A stretch of DNA of 64,000 bases, from contig NZ_FOXA01000002.1 of assembly GCF_900115595.1 (NCBI RefSeq), positions 1 through 64,000 of the forward strand. Direction: 5' to 3'. Under the pieces are notes generated by a model, which ran no database searches, was not told the DNA's origin, and saw nothing but the letters and a program-made list of their open reading frames with translations. This stretch comes from Tranquillimonas alkanivorans. Lineage in GTDB: Bacteria > Pseudomonadota > Alphaproteobacteria > Rhodobacterales > Rhodobacteraceae. Positions 48,303 through 56,883 of this stretch are shown in pieces; positions within the stretch are counted from its first letter, which is position 1, and each line of letters begins with the position of its first letter. A program made the translations under genes and the position numbers.

Positions 48303-49671
48303 AGGGCGTCTCGGGCGCGGCGACCACCCGGTCGCGTCCGGTGGCCTTGGCGGCGTAAAGCGCGCGGTCGGCCTCCTCCAGCACCGTGCGCGGGGGAAGG
48401 GCACCGGTGCCGCAGGCCAACCCGATCGAGGCGGTGACGCGCACCCGCGCCCCGCACGGCAGCGCGACCGGCTCACGGCGCAGAAGGTCGAGCAGCCGTT
48501 CCGCCGCGCCATGTGCCGCGCCCGCCTCGGCACCCGCCAGCAGGACGAGGAACTCCTCGCCGCCCATCCGGGCCACGACATCCGCCCCGCGCAGGTTGCC
48601 GCGCAGGCGCCCCGCAACCGCCCGCAGGACCACGTCGCCGGCCGCGTGGCCGTGGGTGTCGTTCACCCGCTTGAAGTGGTCGAGGTCGATCATCAGCACG
48701 GCGTAGCCGCGTCCGTCCTCGGTGGCCTGCCGCGCCACGCGGTCGAGCTGCCGGTCGGCGTGCCAGCGGTTGCTCAGGCCGGTCAGCGGATCGGTGACGG
48801 CCATGCGCAGCCCCGTCTCGGTCCCGCGCCGCCGCCTTTCGCGGGTGCGCTTGTTTTGAAGCCGGGCCCGGACGCGCAAGGCAAGCTCGGTCGCGACGAA
48901 GGCCTTTTCCAGAAGCTCGGTCGCGCCGACGTCGGACAGGCGGGCGGCGCTGCCCGATTCGGTCTCGCCGTGGACCAGCAGGATCTCGGCCTCGGCCAGC
49001 GCGGGCTCGGTCCGGAGCTCGGCAAGCAGCGCGGGGCCGTCCTCGGGCGCGGCAAGGGCGGCGGCGATCACCACGACGTCGGGTGCGCGGGCCGGGCCGT
49101 CGCCCGCCAGCAGCGCGTCGGGTGTGGCGACGACGGAACGCAGCCCGCGTTCGCGCTCAAGCGCGGCGGTCCAGGCGGCGGCCTGCGCCTCGTCCTCGGG
49201 CACAAGCACGACGCGGCCAGGGGCGGCAAATGCCGCCACCGGTTCGGCGAAGCCCAGCTGCGCGGCCACGGCCCCATGCGATTCGTAGCGCGCAGCGTCG
49301 CGCCGCGAGCGCAGCAGCGCCCGCACGCGCGCGGCGAAGTATGCCTCGGGTTCGAGCCGGTCGATCACGTCGTCCGCCCCCGCAGCAAGTGCCGCGCTGC
49401 GCGCCTTGGCCGCGCCACGCGGGGTCAGGACCAGCACGGGGATCGTCGCGGCGTCCTCGTCCTGCCGAAGCTTCTGGCACAGAGCGAGGGCGCCGCCGCC
49501 CGGCAGATCGGCATGCGCGATGACCAGCGCTGGGGGGTGTTCGTGAATGGCCTTCAGCGCCTCTGCCACCGTCACCGCTTGTTCGACGACATAGCGTGCG
49601 GCCTGCAGGCGCGCGTTCAGCAGGATCCGGCGGTTCGCCGTTCCGTCCGCGATGAGGATGCTACTCGCCAT
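48286..49671 (-). CDS. pleD: PleD-like diguanylate cyclase (REC-REC-GGDEF)
   Basis: A 461-residue response-regulator-type cyclase. Two receiver domains (about 1-125 and 150-275) precede a GGDEF domain (about 290-450) with TDPLTGLSNRWHADRQL, DLDHFKRVNDTHGHAAGD and ARMGGEEFLVLL. RGAD five residues before GGEEF is the inhibitory c-di-GMP site. Receiver one has His where the phosphoacceptor Asp is expected (LVIAHADLPGG), and receiver two has no Asp there (VVVIAAALAAPEDG), so phosphorylation control may be lost. DUF3572 is divergent, as in relatives. Confidence 0.88.
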   Translation of the reverse strand: MASSILIADGTANRRILLNARLQAARYVVEQAVTVAEALKAIHEHPPALVIAHADLPGGGALALCQKLRQDEDAATIPVLVLTPRGAAKARSAALAAGADDVIDRLEPEAYFAARVRALLRSRRDAARYESHGAVAAQLGFAEPVAAFAAPGRVVLVPEDEAQAAAWTAALERERGLRSVVATPDALLAGDGPARAPDVVVIAAALAAPEDGPALLAELRTEPALAEAEILLVHGETESGSAARLSDVGATELLEKAFVATELALRVRARLQNKRTRERRRRGTETGLRMAVTDPLTGLSNRWHADRQLDRVARQATEDGRGYAVLMIDLDHFKRVNDTHGHAAGDVVLRAVAGRLRGNLRGADVVARMGGEEFLVLLAGAEAGAAHGAAERLLDLLRREPVALPCGARVRVTASIGLACGTGALPPRTVLEEADRALYAAKATGRDRVVAAPETPSSASA

Positions 49672-49766
49672 GAGTCCTGCGCTTTTTGATGCAGATTTTC
49701 CTAATGGTGTTCAGATCTCGACGGAATGGGTTAACAAATGCTTTCCCGCAGTGAGGAGACGAGCCG

Positions 49767-50045
49767 ATGAAGCAGGAACAGGCCGAAACCATAGCGGCTC
49801 AGGCGCTGGCTTGGCTGGCCTCGACCGGGGACCTGCTGTCGGTGTTCCTGGGGTCGAGCGGCATGTCGGTGGACGACCTGCGCGGCGCCGCCGACAGTCC
49901 CGAGGTACTGGGCGCGGTGCTGGACTTCTTGTGCATGGACGACGCCTGGGTGACGACGTTCTGCGACCAGGCGGGGCTAGACTACGAGGCGCCGATGCGC
50001 GCCCGGCAGGCCCTGCCGGGCGGCGCGCAGGTCCACTGGACCTGA
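49767..50045 (+). CDS. DUF3572 protein
   Basis: A 92-residue helical protein: AETIAAQALAWLASTGDLLSVFLGSSG at the start (two helices, cited as one run of about residues 6-32), LDFLCMDDAWVTTFCDQ and YEAPMRARQALPGG at the end. These blocks define DUF3572, unknown in function and often next to pleD. Start with GTGAGGAGACGAG upstream. The stop lies 4 bp from the end of the convergent dehalogenase gene. Confidence 0.88.
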   Translation: MKQEQAETIAAQALAWLASTGDLLSVFLGSSGMSVDDLRGAADSPEVLGAVLDFLCMDDAWVTTFCDQAGLDYEAPMRARQALPGGAQVHWT

Positions 50046-50049
50046 CGGG

Positions 50050-53000
50050 TCAGAGGTCGATCTCGACCACGCCCTCGGGCTCGGCGGCGCGGGACTGGCA
50101 CAGGATCATGTGGCCCTCGCGCTCGCGGTTCGACAGCACGAAGTCGCGGTGCTCGACCGCGCCCGAGACGACGCCGCACTTGCAAACGCCGCACAACCCG
50201 TCCGAGCACTTCACGTCCACGTGGACGCCCGCCGCGATCAGCGCGTCGGCGGGCGTCATGTCCGCCGGCACACGCACCTCGCGCCCCGATTGGGCGAGCT
50301 TCAGCGTGAAGTCGTGGTTCTCGTATTCCGGCTGCTCGGGGACCGAGAAGTATTCGAGATGCCGCGCCTCCTCCGGGAAGCCGTTCGCCTCCGCAGCCCC
50401 CATGACGGCGGCCATGTAGGCATCGGGCCCGCAGGTATAGACGTGCGCGCCGTCGCGGTGGCGCAGGACGGTCTTCAGGTCCGCGCGGGTGCCCTCGTCG
50501 GAAAAGTGCAGGTGCACCCGGTCGGCCCAAGGGACCTGCGCGAGATCATCGAGGAAGCCGGCGTTCGCGCGGGTGCTGCAGCTGTAGTGCATCTCGAAGC
50601 TCGCCCCAAGCGCGTGCAGGCGGTGGGCCATGGCGATCATCGGCGTGATCCCGATGCCGCCGCCCATCAGGTAGGTGTGGGCGGCATCCTCGGCCAGCGG
50701 GAAATGGTTGATCGGCTTCGAGATGAAGACGTGGCGGCCTTCCTCGAAGATCCGGTGCATGAGCTTCGAGCCGCCCTTGCCCGCATCCTCGCGAAGCACC
50801 GCGATCTGGTATTTCGAGCGGTCGGCCGGGTCGCCGGAGAGCGAATACTGGCGGAAGAACTCGGGCGCCACGACCACGTCGATATGCGCGCCCGCCGTCG
50901 CCTCGGGCAGGTCGCTCCCGTCGGGGCGAGAGAACTCGTACTTCGTCACGCCCTCGGTCATCTTCTCGACCTTCGACAACACCACCTGCATCACCGGCGC
51001 GTCGTCCGTCGCGGGGGCATAGACATGCTCGGGCGGGACGCCGGCGGCGCGGCGGCGCTTGTGCTCCTCGGCCGGGATCATCGCCTTGTAGGCGGCGATG
51101 CCGGCCTCGCGATCCATCGGGAAGGGCCAGGGATAGGGCGGCGGCGCAAGCGGGGCAGGGTAGACGGCGAGCGTCTGGTCCTCGTAGCGCAGGTTGAGCG
51201 TCTTCTGCAGAGCACGTTCGTTCACCGGCGCTTCGGGCGGGCCATAGGGGCCTTCATCGACCATCTCGAGGTCCCACCACCACTTCTTCGCGTGGTTGAC
51301 CTCGCCGTTGCCCACCATGTCGTCGAGCTTCGCGAGTGCCTTGGCGGTGCCGGGGAAATGCATCGCGGTCCAGCGGAAGGGCGCCTCGGCGAACAGCCCC
51401 TCGAGGTTCCAGGGACATGTCTTCATGCAGCGCCCGCACATTGCGCCGTTCTTCTGGCCGACGCGGTAGGTGGTGCATTTCTGGCTGTCGGACTTCCAGA
51501 TCTCGTAGCCGTTGAACATCAGCTTCGGCCCGGCAGTGATCGCGCCCGAAGGGCATTCGCGGGCGCACTTGTTGCAGGCGTCGCAGAAGCGCTGGAGGCC
51601 GAAGTCGATGGGCTTGTCGTGCGTGATGGGCAGCGTCGTGGTGACGACGCCGGATTTCAGGCGGGGGCCGAGGAACGGGTTGAGGATAACCTCGCCGATG
51701 CGGCTGACCTCGCCCAGCCCCGAGAGCAGCAGAAGCGGCGGGTGCAGCACCTCGTCGTCCATCACGGTGTGCGTGCGGGCCGAGAAGCCGAGGTTGCGCA
51801 GGTGCTGTGCCAGCACGCCGCCCAACAGCGAGAAACGCAGGTAGGCGCGCATGGACTGGGCGCAGGCGATCCAGTCGTCGCCTGACGCGCCCTCCATCGT
51901 CTCGTGCCCCTGGTCCACGATCATGCTGATCGCCTGGTCGTGGTAGGGGACGATTTCCTCTCCGCGCGCGTCGTGGGAATACCAGGTCCACTCCGGGCAC
52001 TCCGAAAGACCCACGGCATCGAGGCCGAGGAAGTAGAGCGCGCCCTTGATGTTCGCGGCATTGCGCGCGGGGTCCGCGGTCGAGGGGTGCGGATCGGCCG
52101 TCACGTCGCCGTCCTGCAGCAGCGTGAATGCGCCGAGGGAGGGGCGGAAGGCGAAGGAGGAGGCGGACTTGCGGACATAATTGCCGTTCTTCGCGGCCTC
52201 CTGCACGTTTCGCCCCAGGTCGCCGAACAGCCCGCGGGCGAACATGTTGGCGCGTTTGGGCACCCGCGCGACGTTGGCGCGGTCGATATACGTCGTCGGC
52301 TCCTCCACGCGCTTCAGCGTCTCGAACGGGTGCGGGCCGTCGGTGAAGCGGCGGTCGGAGAAGGGGTCTCGGGTGCGGGCCGACTTCGCGTGAGACCCGG
52401 TGCCGAGGCGATAGCTGATCGCCGGCGACTGGCCGGGCGTGATGGGGCGGTCGGGGGCCATCGGCAGCGTGGTGGTGACGACTGAGACGGTGAAGCGGTC
52501 GCCGACGAACGGATTGACGGCACGGCCGTCCTCGGCGGCGGCGAGGCCGGCCTGCACGGTCAGGCGGTCGAGGTGCACGTCGGTCGCGGCGGCGGAGTGG
52601 GCACGGGCGTCCCACCCGAGCAGGCGGATATAGGTGGCCAGCGTCACCGCCGTCTCCATCGACCGCAGGCAGGCGCGTTGCTCCTGCGCGTCGCGGATCC
52701 AGTCGCAGCCTTCTTCCAGCGGCGCCGGTTCGCGCAGGTAATCGGTCAGGAAGACAAGCGCGTGCGTGTGGTGGCGGCAGTCCCCGGGCGGCTCTTTCAG
52801 CGCTTCGCGCAGGCCCGCCATGATGACGTCGATGCCGGCGGCGAGCGTCTTGGGTTGCATCGTGCGCAGCTTCCGGGCCAGCCGGTCGACGTCGGGGTTC
52901 GTCAGCGGCTCGTCGAGCCAGGCGGAGGCCGGAATCTCGCACACGCCGACCATTGCCGCATCGCAGTAATAGCCGAACGCCTTGAGGTGGTTGGCGCGCT

Positions 53001-53250
53001 CCACCGGGTCTTCCGGAATGATCGCCCGCTCGCGCTTCACGCTCCCGGTGCGCGTGGCGTCGAGCATTGCCTGGAATTCCTGCATCGCGTTGACGATGGA
53101 GGTCGGGTCCCCGGGCCGCCGGAACGACAGGCCCTCGGGCGCGGGCAGCGTGTCGAGGCCGGCGGCGGTGTCGACACGCTTGAGCTTTTCCAGCGGGAAG
53201 GGCCCCAGGTGCATGGGCCGTGAGGCGTAGGAGCGGAATTTGCCCATCAT
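50050..53250 (-). CDS. Self-sufficient reductive dehalogenase (RdhA fused to flavin/2Fe-2S reductase)
   Basis: A 1066-residue enzyme predicted to remove halogen from an organic substrate with cobalamin, using NAD(P)H directly. Residues 1-280 and 300-550 form two related CblC-like halves (both contain VVTTTLP and NPFxG); the second would hold B12. WTWY at 421-424 aligns with the proton-donor Tyr region of the Nitratireductor enzyme. Two 4Fe-4S motifs follow: CDACNKCARECP (556-567) and C592...CGRCMKTCP (605-613). Then FAD motif RQYSLSG (800-806), nucleotide motif GGGIGITPM (863-871), CGPDAYM (940) and plant-type 2Fe-2S CSDGLCGVCKC (1015-1025) with C1051. No Tat signal or RdhB anchor: cytoplasmic, like the fused enzymes BhbA and NpRdhA. 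The marR gene is 4 bp upstream. Confidence 0.9.
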   Translation of the reverse strand: MMGKFRSYASRPMHLGPFPLEKLKRVDTAAGLDTLPAPEGLSFRRPGDPTSIVNAMQEFQAMLDATRTGSVKRERAIIPEDPVERANHLKAFGYYCDAAMVGVCEIPASAWLDEPLTNPDVDRLARKLRTMQPKTLAAGIDVIMAGLREALKEPPGDCRHHTHALVFLTDYLREPAPLEEGCDWIRDAQEQRACLRSMETAVTLATYIRLLGWDARAHSAAATDVHLDRLTVQAGLAAAEDGRAVNPFVGDRFTVSVVTTTLPMAPDRPITPGQSPAISYRLGTGSHAKSARTRDPFSDRRFTDGPHPFETLKRVEEPTTYIDRANVARVPKRANMFARGLFGDLGRNVQEAAKNGNYVRKSASSFAFRPSLGAFTLLQDGDVTADPHPSTADPARNAANIKGALYFLGLDAVGLSECPEWTWYSHDARGEEIVPYHDQAISMIVDQGHETMEGASGDDWIACAQSMRAYLRFSLLGGVLAQHLRNLGFSARTHTVMDDEVLHPPLLLLSGLGEVSRIGEVILNPFLGPRLKSGVVTTTLPITHDKPIDFGLQRFCDACNKCARECPSGAITAGPKLMFNGYEIWKSDSQKCTTYRVGQKNGAMCGRCMKTCPWNLEGLFAEAPFRWTAMHFPGTAKALAKLDDMVGNGEVNHAKKWWWDLEMVDEGPYGPPEAPVNERALQKTLNLRYEDQTLAVYPAPLAPPPYPWPFPMDREAGIAAYKAMIPAEEHKRRRAAGVPPEHVYAPATDDAPVMQVVLSKVEKMTEGVTKYEFSRPDGSDLPEATAGAHIDVVVAPEFFRQYSLSGDPADRSKYQIAVLREDAGKGGSKLMHRIFEEGRHVFISKPINHFPLAEDAAHTYLMGGGIGITPMIAMAHRLHALGASFEMHYSCSTRANAGFLDDLAQVPWADRVHLHFSDEGTRADLKTVLRHRDGAHVYTCGPDAYMAAVMGAAEANGFPEEARHLEYFSVPEQPEYENHDFTLKLAQSGREVRVPADMTPADALIAAGVHVDVKCSDGLCGVCKCGVVSGAVEHRDFVLSNREREGHMILCQSRAAEPEGVVEIDL

Positions 53251-53254
53251 TCTC

Positions 53255-53704
53255 TCAGAGTTGGGTGAGCGAGACGTCCTCGCCTTCGGTGAGTTTGGAC
53301 AGGAGCCGGCGCAGCTCGGCGCGCTCGGCGTCGGACAGCTTGGCGTCCATCCGTGCGTTGTTCGCCTCGGCCATCGGCGTGCCGCGGGCGAGCGCGGCGC
53401 GGCCTTGGTCGGTCAGGCCCACGGTCGTGGTGCGCTTGTCCTCGCGCCCCGTGCAGCGCGAGATCAGGCCGTCGGCCTCCATCTGCCTGAGCGCGCGCGA
53501 GGTCGCGGTGCGGTCGATGCCGACGAAGCCCGCGATGTCGGAGGGCTGGGTCAGCCCCTCGTTTCCCACGGCGAGCAGGACGCACCACGTGATGCGGGTC
53601 AGCCCCAGCGCGCGCAGCCCCTCGTCCAGCCGCTTTTCCTGCAGGCGGGAGGTGAGCGAAAGCCGGTATCCGAGGGAGTCGTGCAGGCGGTAGGGCGCGG
53701 TCAT
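53255..53704 (-). CDS. MarR family regulator of the dehalogenase
   Basis: A 149-residue winged-helix repressor. GLTRITWCVLLAVGNEG and the recognition region PSDIAGFVGIDRTATSRAL, then the wing ISRCTGREDKRTTTVGLTDQG, are typical MarR. It is transcribed directly into the reductive dehalogenase gene (4 bp gap), so it probably senses the halogenated substrate or a related phenol. The ATG at 53704 has no Shine-Dalgarno sequence; a TTG at 53740 is an alternative, and the message may be leaderless. Ligand identity is not shown by the sequence. Confidence 0.9.
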   Translation of the reverse strand: MTAPYRLHDSLGYRLSLTSRLQEKRLDEGLRALGLTRITWCVLLAVGNEGLTQPSDIAGFVGIDRTATSRALRQMEADGLISRCTGREDKRTTTVGLTDQGRAALARGTPMAEANNARMDAKLSDAERAELRRLLSKLTEGEDVSLTQL

Positions 53705-53705
53705 G

Positions 53706-53741
53706 GTTGACAAGGTCAAAGGTTTCCCTGTGGGTGTCAAC
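53706..53741. promoter_or_regulatory. Inverted-repeat operator candidate between marR and the HAD gene
   Basis: GTTGACA (53706-53712) and TGTCAAC (53735-53741) form a perfect 7-bp inverted repeat 22 bp apart. Nested in the left part is TTGAC-AAG-GTCAA (53707-53719), a compact MarR-size palindrome abutting the marR start codon. Each GTTGACA arm also offers a TTGACA -35 box, one per strand. Binding by the adjacent MarR protein would repress both directions; this is inferred. Confidence 0.55.
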
Positions 53742-53760
53742 GCGAACGCGGAGGGAGCTT

Positions 53761-54471
53761 ATGGCCCGGATCGACGGCATCATCTTCGACAAGGACGGCA
53801 CGCTGTTCGACTTCCACGCCACGTGGAGTGTCTGGGCAGACCGTTTCCTGCACGACCTGGCCGAGGGCGACGCGGCGTTCGCCGCGCGCCTAGGCCGGGC
53901 GGTCGGCTTCGACACGACCACCAAGGTTTTCGACCCCGACAGCCCCGTGATCGCGGGAACGCCGGGCGAGGGCGCGGCGCTGCTGGCGCCGCACCTGCCC
54001 GACGACGTGGTCGAGGGATTGGTGGAGCGGATGAACCGCGAGGCCGCCCGCGCGCCGCAGGTCGAGGCCGTGCCCTTGGCCGCGTTGCTCGCAGAGTTGC
54101 GGGGCCGGGGCCTTCGGCTGGGCGTGGTGACCAATGACGCCGAGGGGCCGGCGCGCGCGCACCTTGAGGCGGCCGGCGTGGCGGACGGCTTCGACGCGAT
54201 CATCGGCTCGGACACCGGGCACGGGGCCAAGCCCGACCGGGGGCCCCTTCTGGCCTTCGCCGAGCAGACGGGACTTGCGCCCGCGCATGTCGCGATGATC
54301 GGGGACAGTCCGTACGACCTTTCCGCGGGCCGCGGGGCCGGGATGGTGTGCGTGGCGGTACTGACGGGACCGATCCCCGCCGACCGTCTGAACCCGCTTG
54401 CCGACGCCGTTTTGCCCGACATCGGTCACCTGCCGCGCTGGCTGGATGACCGCAAGTCCGGAAAAGTGTAA
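53761..54471 (+). CDS. HAD family phosphatase (phosphoglycolate phosphatase-like)
   Basis: A 236-residue haloacid-dehalogenase superfamily hydrolase. Motif I is IIFDKDGTLFDF (nucleophile Asp9 region), motif II LGVVTNDA (Thr), motif III the Lys of GAKPDRGP, and motif IV MIGDSPYDLSAGRGAG. A helical cap (subclass IA) lies between motifs I and II. DxDGT favours phosphatase rather than C-halogen hydrolase activity, which needs a different pocket. ATG at 53761 with GGAGGGAG; divergent from marR and sharing its promoter region. Confidence 0.9.
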   Translation: MARIDGIIFDKDGTLFDFHATWSVWADRFLHDLAEGDAAFAARLGRAVGFDTTTKVFDPDSPVIAGTPGEGAALLAPHLPDDVVEGLVERMNREAARAPQVEAVPLAALLAELRGRGLRLGVVTNDAEGPARAHLEAAGVADGFDAIIGSDTGHGAKPDRGPLLAFAEQTGLAPAHVAMIGDSPYDLSAGRGAGMVCVAVLTGPIPADRLNPLADAVLPDIGHLPRWLDDRKSGKV

Positions 54472-54548
54472 ACGAAGGCCGCCCGGCATTCGCCACTCGT
54501 TAACCCGCGCCGCGGTAGGCAGGCCGCGGGGAAATGTGGGTGAGCGGG

Positions 54549-55121
54549 ATGCATGGATCGGTGAACCGGGCGTTGCAGTGCTTTTTGTGCGACGTCCATG
54601 GTGGGGATGTCTGGGACGACGTCGCGGACCTTGCGGAGCTGGACGAACGCGAGTTCGAGCTGCTCCGCATCTATGACGATGCGCTGACCACGCGGGTGCT
54701 CGATGCGGCGGTCCGCCGACTGAACCTTCCGCGGCCCGACCTGCTGGAGCAGGTCGGCGCATACCTGGTCAGCCATCCAAGCCGCTATCGGCTGAAGCAC
54801 CTTCTGCGCTTCGGAAGCGAGACGTTCGAGGACTTCCTGTGCCGGATCGAGGATTTGCCCGGCCGAGCGCAGCTGGTACTGCCCGACCTTGGGGTTCCGG
54901 CGATGCGCGTGCGGCGGGCGGGGCACACGCGCCTCATCCTGCATTTCCTCAAGGACCCGGACGGCTTCACGCACCTGGCTCGCGGCGCACTTCTGGCGGT
55001 TGCGGCGGAATACGGGCGCAGCGTCGACATTCGCCGCCGCCCTCTGCGGGGCGGGGGCGCCGTATTGCGCCTGACGGCGGACGCGGCGGCCTCCCCTGTG
55101 TATGCGGGGGACGCGGCATGA
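54549..55121 (+). CDS. HNOB-fold protein lacking haem-contact residues
   Basis: A 190-residue protein with the H-NOX/HNOB fold: MHGSVNRALQCFL at the start, VWDDVADLAEL, RPDLLEQVGAYLV and ETFEDFLCRIEDL in the expected order. In H-NOX proteins the proximal haem His follows the last block (pattern EVH or NLH); here Pro104 stands there (EDLPGRA). The propionate motif YxSxR is FLKDP (133-137). All canonical haem ligands are therefore absent, though the fold appears complete. His84 is a conceivable other ligand. It overlaps the next gene by ATGA and so should act with it. Confidence 0.8.
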   Translation: MHGSVNRALQCFLCDVHGGDVWDDVADLAELDEREFELLRIYDDALTTRVLDAAVRRLNLPRPDLLEQVGAYLVSHPSRYRLKHLLRFGSETFEDFLCRIEDLPGRAQLVLPDLGVPAMRVRRAGHTRLILHFLKDPDGFTHLARGALLAVAAEYGRSVDIRRRPLRGGGAVLRLTADAAASPVYAGDAA

Positions 55122-56074
55122 CCGGTGCCGACACGGACGTCGCGCTCGACCGCCTGATGCCGATGCACCTGCGGCTCGACGCAGCGCTGACGATACGGCA
55201 CGCGGGCCCCGTCCTGCTCAAGCTGGCGCGAAGCCAGGACCTGACGGGGCGCGGGCTGACCGAGTTCTTCGACCTGGACGAGCGGGTCGCGCACCCGACG
55301 GTCGAGCGGCTGGCGGGCCGCCGGCTGAACCTCGCCTTGCGCGCGCGCCCGGAGGTGCGCCTGCGCGGCCTGCTGGCGCCGTACGCGGACGGAGCGATCA
55401 TGAACGCTGCCCCGGCGCTTTCGGGCCTGGACCGGCTGCGGGACCACGGGCTCGAGCTGTCGGATTTCGCCGCGACGGATGCGCTGGTGGACCTGCTGTT
55501 CCTGATCGAGGCGCGCTCGCTTACCCTGCTCGAGGCGCGGGACATGGTCTCGCGCCTGGAAGAGGCGCGTCGCACGGCCGAGTCGCAGGCGGTCACGGAT
55601 TCGCTGACGGGGCTCAGCAACCGCCGCGCGCTGAACGAGGAGCTCGAACGGCTGACCGGGCGAGGGGCGCCCTTCGCGCTGATGCGGGTCGACCTGGACG
55701 ACTTCAAGCACATCAACGACACGTTCGGTCACGCGTCCGGCGACTCGGCGCTGCGCGCGGCCGCCCGCGCGCTTCTGCAGGCGACCCGGCGCGACGACAC
55801 AGTGGCCCGGATGGGCGGCGACGAGTTCGTGGTGCTTCTGGCCGACGTCACCTCGCCCGCGCGGGTCGAGCGCGTGGCAGAGCGTGTGCTGAGCCTGATC
55901 CGCGGCGCGCTGCCCGGCGCATACCGGTTGTCGTGCAGCCTGGGCTCGACCCTGTCGGTGCAGTACACGCGGCCTTCCCCCGCGCGGCTTCTGCGCGACG
56001 CGGACGTCGCGCTTTACGCGGCGAAGGCGGCAGGCCGGGACTGCCACAAGATGTTTCGCGGCGCGGCGGCCTGA
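55118..56074 (+). CDS. HNOBA-GGDEF diguanylate cyclase
   Basis: A 318-residue cytosolic cyclase. Residues 12-135 match the HNOB-associated (HNOBA) domain: MPMHLRLDAALTIRHAGPVL, an FDL segment, RLRGLLAPYADGAIM and GLELSDFAATDALVDLLFL. A short coiled coil (about 136-155) leads to a GGDEF domain with TDSLTGLSNRRALNEEL, DLDDFKHINDTFGHASGD and the active GGDEF at 233-237. RRDD (224-227) five residues before is an inhibitory c-di-GMP site. Translation is coupled to the HNOB gene, so the HNOB protein likely controls c-di-GMP synthesis through HNOBA. Confidence 0.85.
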   Translation: MTGADTDVALDRLMPMHLRLDAALTIRHAGPVLLKLARSQDLTGRGLTEFFDLDERVAHPTVERLAGRRLNLALRARPEVRLRGLLAPYADGAIMNAAPALSGLDRLRDHGLELSDFAATDALVDLLFLIEARSLTLLEARDMVSRLEEARRTAESQAVTDSLTGLSNRRALNEELERLTGRGAPFALMRVDLDDFKHINDTFGHASGDSALRAAARALLQATRRDDTVARMGGDEFVVLLADVTSPARVERVAERVLSLIRGALPGAYRLSCSLGSTLSVQYTRPSPARLLRDADVALYAAKAAGRDCHKMFRGAAA

Positions 56075-56079
56075 GGCCC

Positions 56080-56883
56080 TTAACGGTCGATCTGCGCCGC
56101 CGTCAGTGCGATCGCCTTCTGATAGACGGTCGCCGCGTTCCATTCGTTCAGGACGCGGAAGTTGTGGGTGCCCTCCTGGTACGGCTGGCCTGGCCGCCAG
56201 CCCTTCTGCCGCAGGTAGTTGGCGGTCGAGGCAAGCGCATCGGTGAGGTTATAGAGGTCCACGCGTCCGTCGCCGTTGCCATCGGCGCCATAGCGCAACA
56301 CGTTCCCGGCCAGGAACTGGGTATGCCCGATCTCGCCATGGGCGGCGCCGATGGCGTCGGAGGCGAGCCAGCCGCGGTCCACCAGCTCCATCGCCGCAAG
56401 CAGGTGCGGCGTGAAGAAGTCCGAGCGACGGCAGTCATAGGCCACGGTGGCGACCGAGGACAGCACCCGGTGGTTGCCGAACGTGTTGCCGAAGCCGCTT
56501 TCCATTCCGTGGATCGCCAGCAGGATGCCCGCGGGCACGCCATAGCGCTGCTCGAGCGCCTGGTAGAGGCTGGGATTCTGCGCCTTGCGCTGCCGGCCGA
56601 TGCGCGCGATGGCATCGGTGCCCCGGATGCGCATGAAATCCTCGAGCGAATAGCTCACGCCGGTCTGGTTGCGGTCGGCCGAGATGGTGCCGCGGGAATA
56701 GCTGGTCGAGGCGAGCGCGTTCAGCCCGCGCTGCCCGATGCCGGCGGCCGCGGCCTCCTGCGCGAAGGCGCGCTTCCAGGACTCGAAGCCCGAGGCGTCG
56801 TTGCCACACGGCGCGGCGAGCGCGGCGGCGGCGCCCGACAGGAAAACGGCCGCGGCGGCGAGCGGCTTGAGAATGATCTTCAT
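56080..56883 (-). CDS. Lytic murein transglycosylase (MltB-like, SLT_2)
   Basis: A 267-residue secreted enzyme that cleaves glycan strands to 1,6-anhydro-muropeptides. Signal peptide to about residue 23 (AALAAPC; a Cys follows, but no clear lipobox). FESWKRAFAQEA opens the domain. Catalytic Glu in IHGMESGFGN (about 126), then GEIGHTQFLAGNVLRYGADGNGDGR and the late NYLRQKGWRPG are family blocks. It converges on the cyclase gene with a 5-bp gap. Confidence 0.9.
   Translation of the reverse strand: MKIILKPLAAAAVFLSGAAAALAAPCGNDASGFESWKRAFAQEAAAAGIGQRGLNALASTSYSRGTISADRNQTGVSYSLEDFMRIRGTDAIARIGRQRKAQNPSLYQALEQRYGVPAGILLAIHGMESGFGNTFGNHRVLSSVATVAYDCRRSDFFTPHLLAAMELVDRGWLASDAIGAAHGEIGHTQFLAGNVLRYGADGNGDGRVDLYNLTDALASTANYLRQKGWRPGQPYQEGTHNFRVLNEWNAATVYQKAIALTAAQIDR

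Noticed and set aside
53761-54471. HAD gene as a haloacid dehalogenase partner of the reductive dehalogenase
   Set aside because: The DxDGT nucleophile motif and cap match phosphoglycolate-type phosphatases; nothing points to carbon-halogen hydrolysis.
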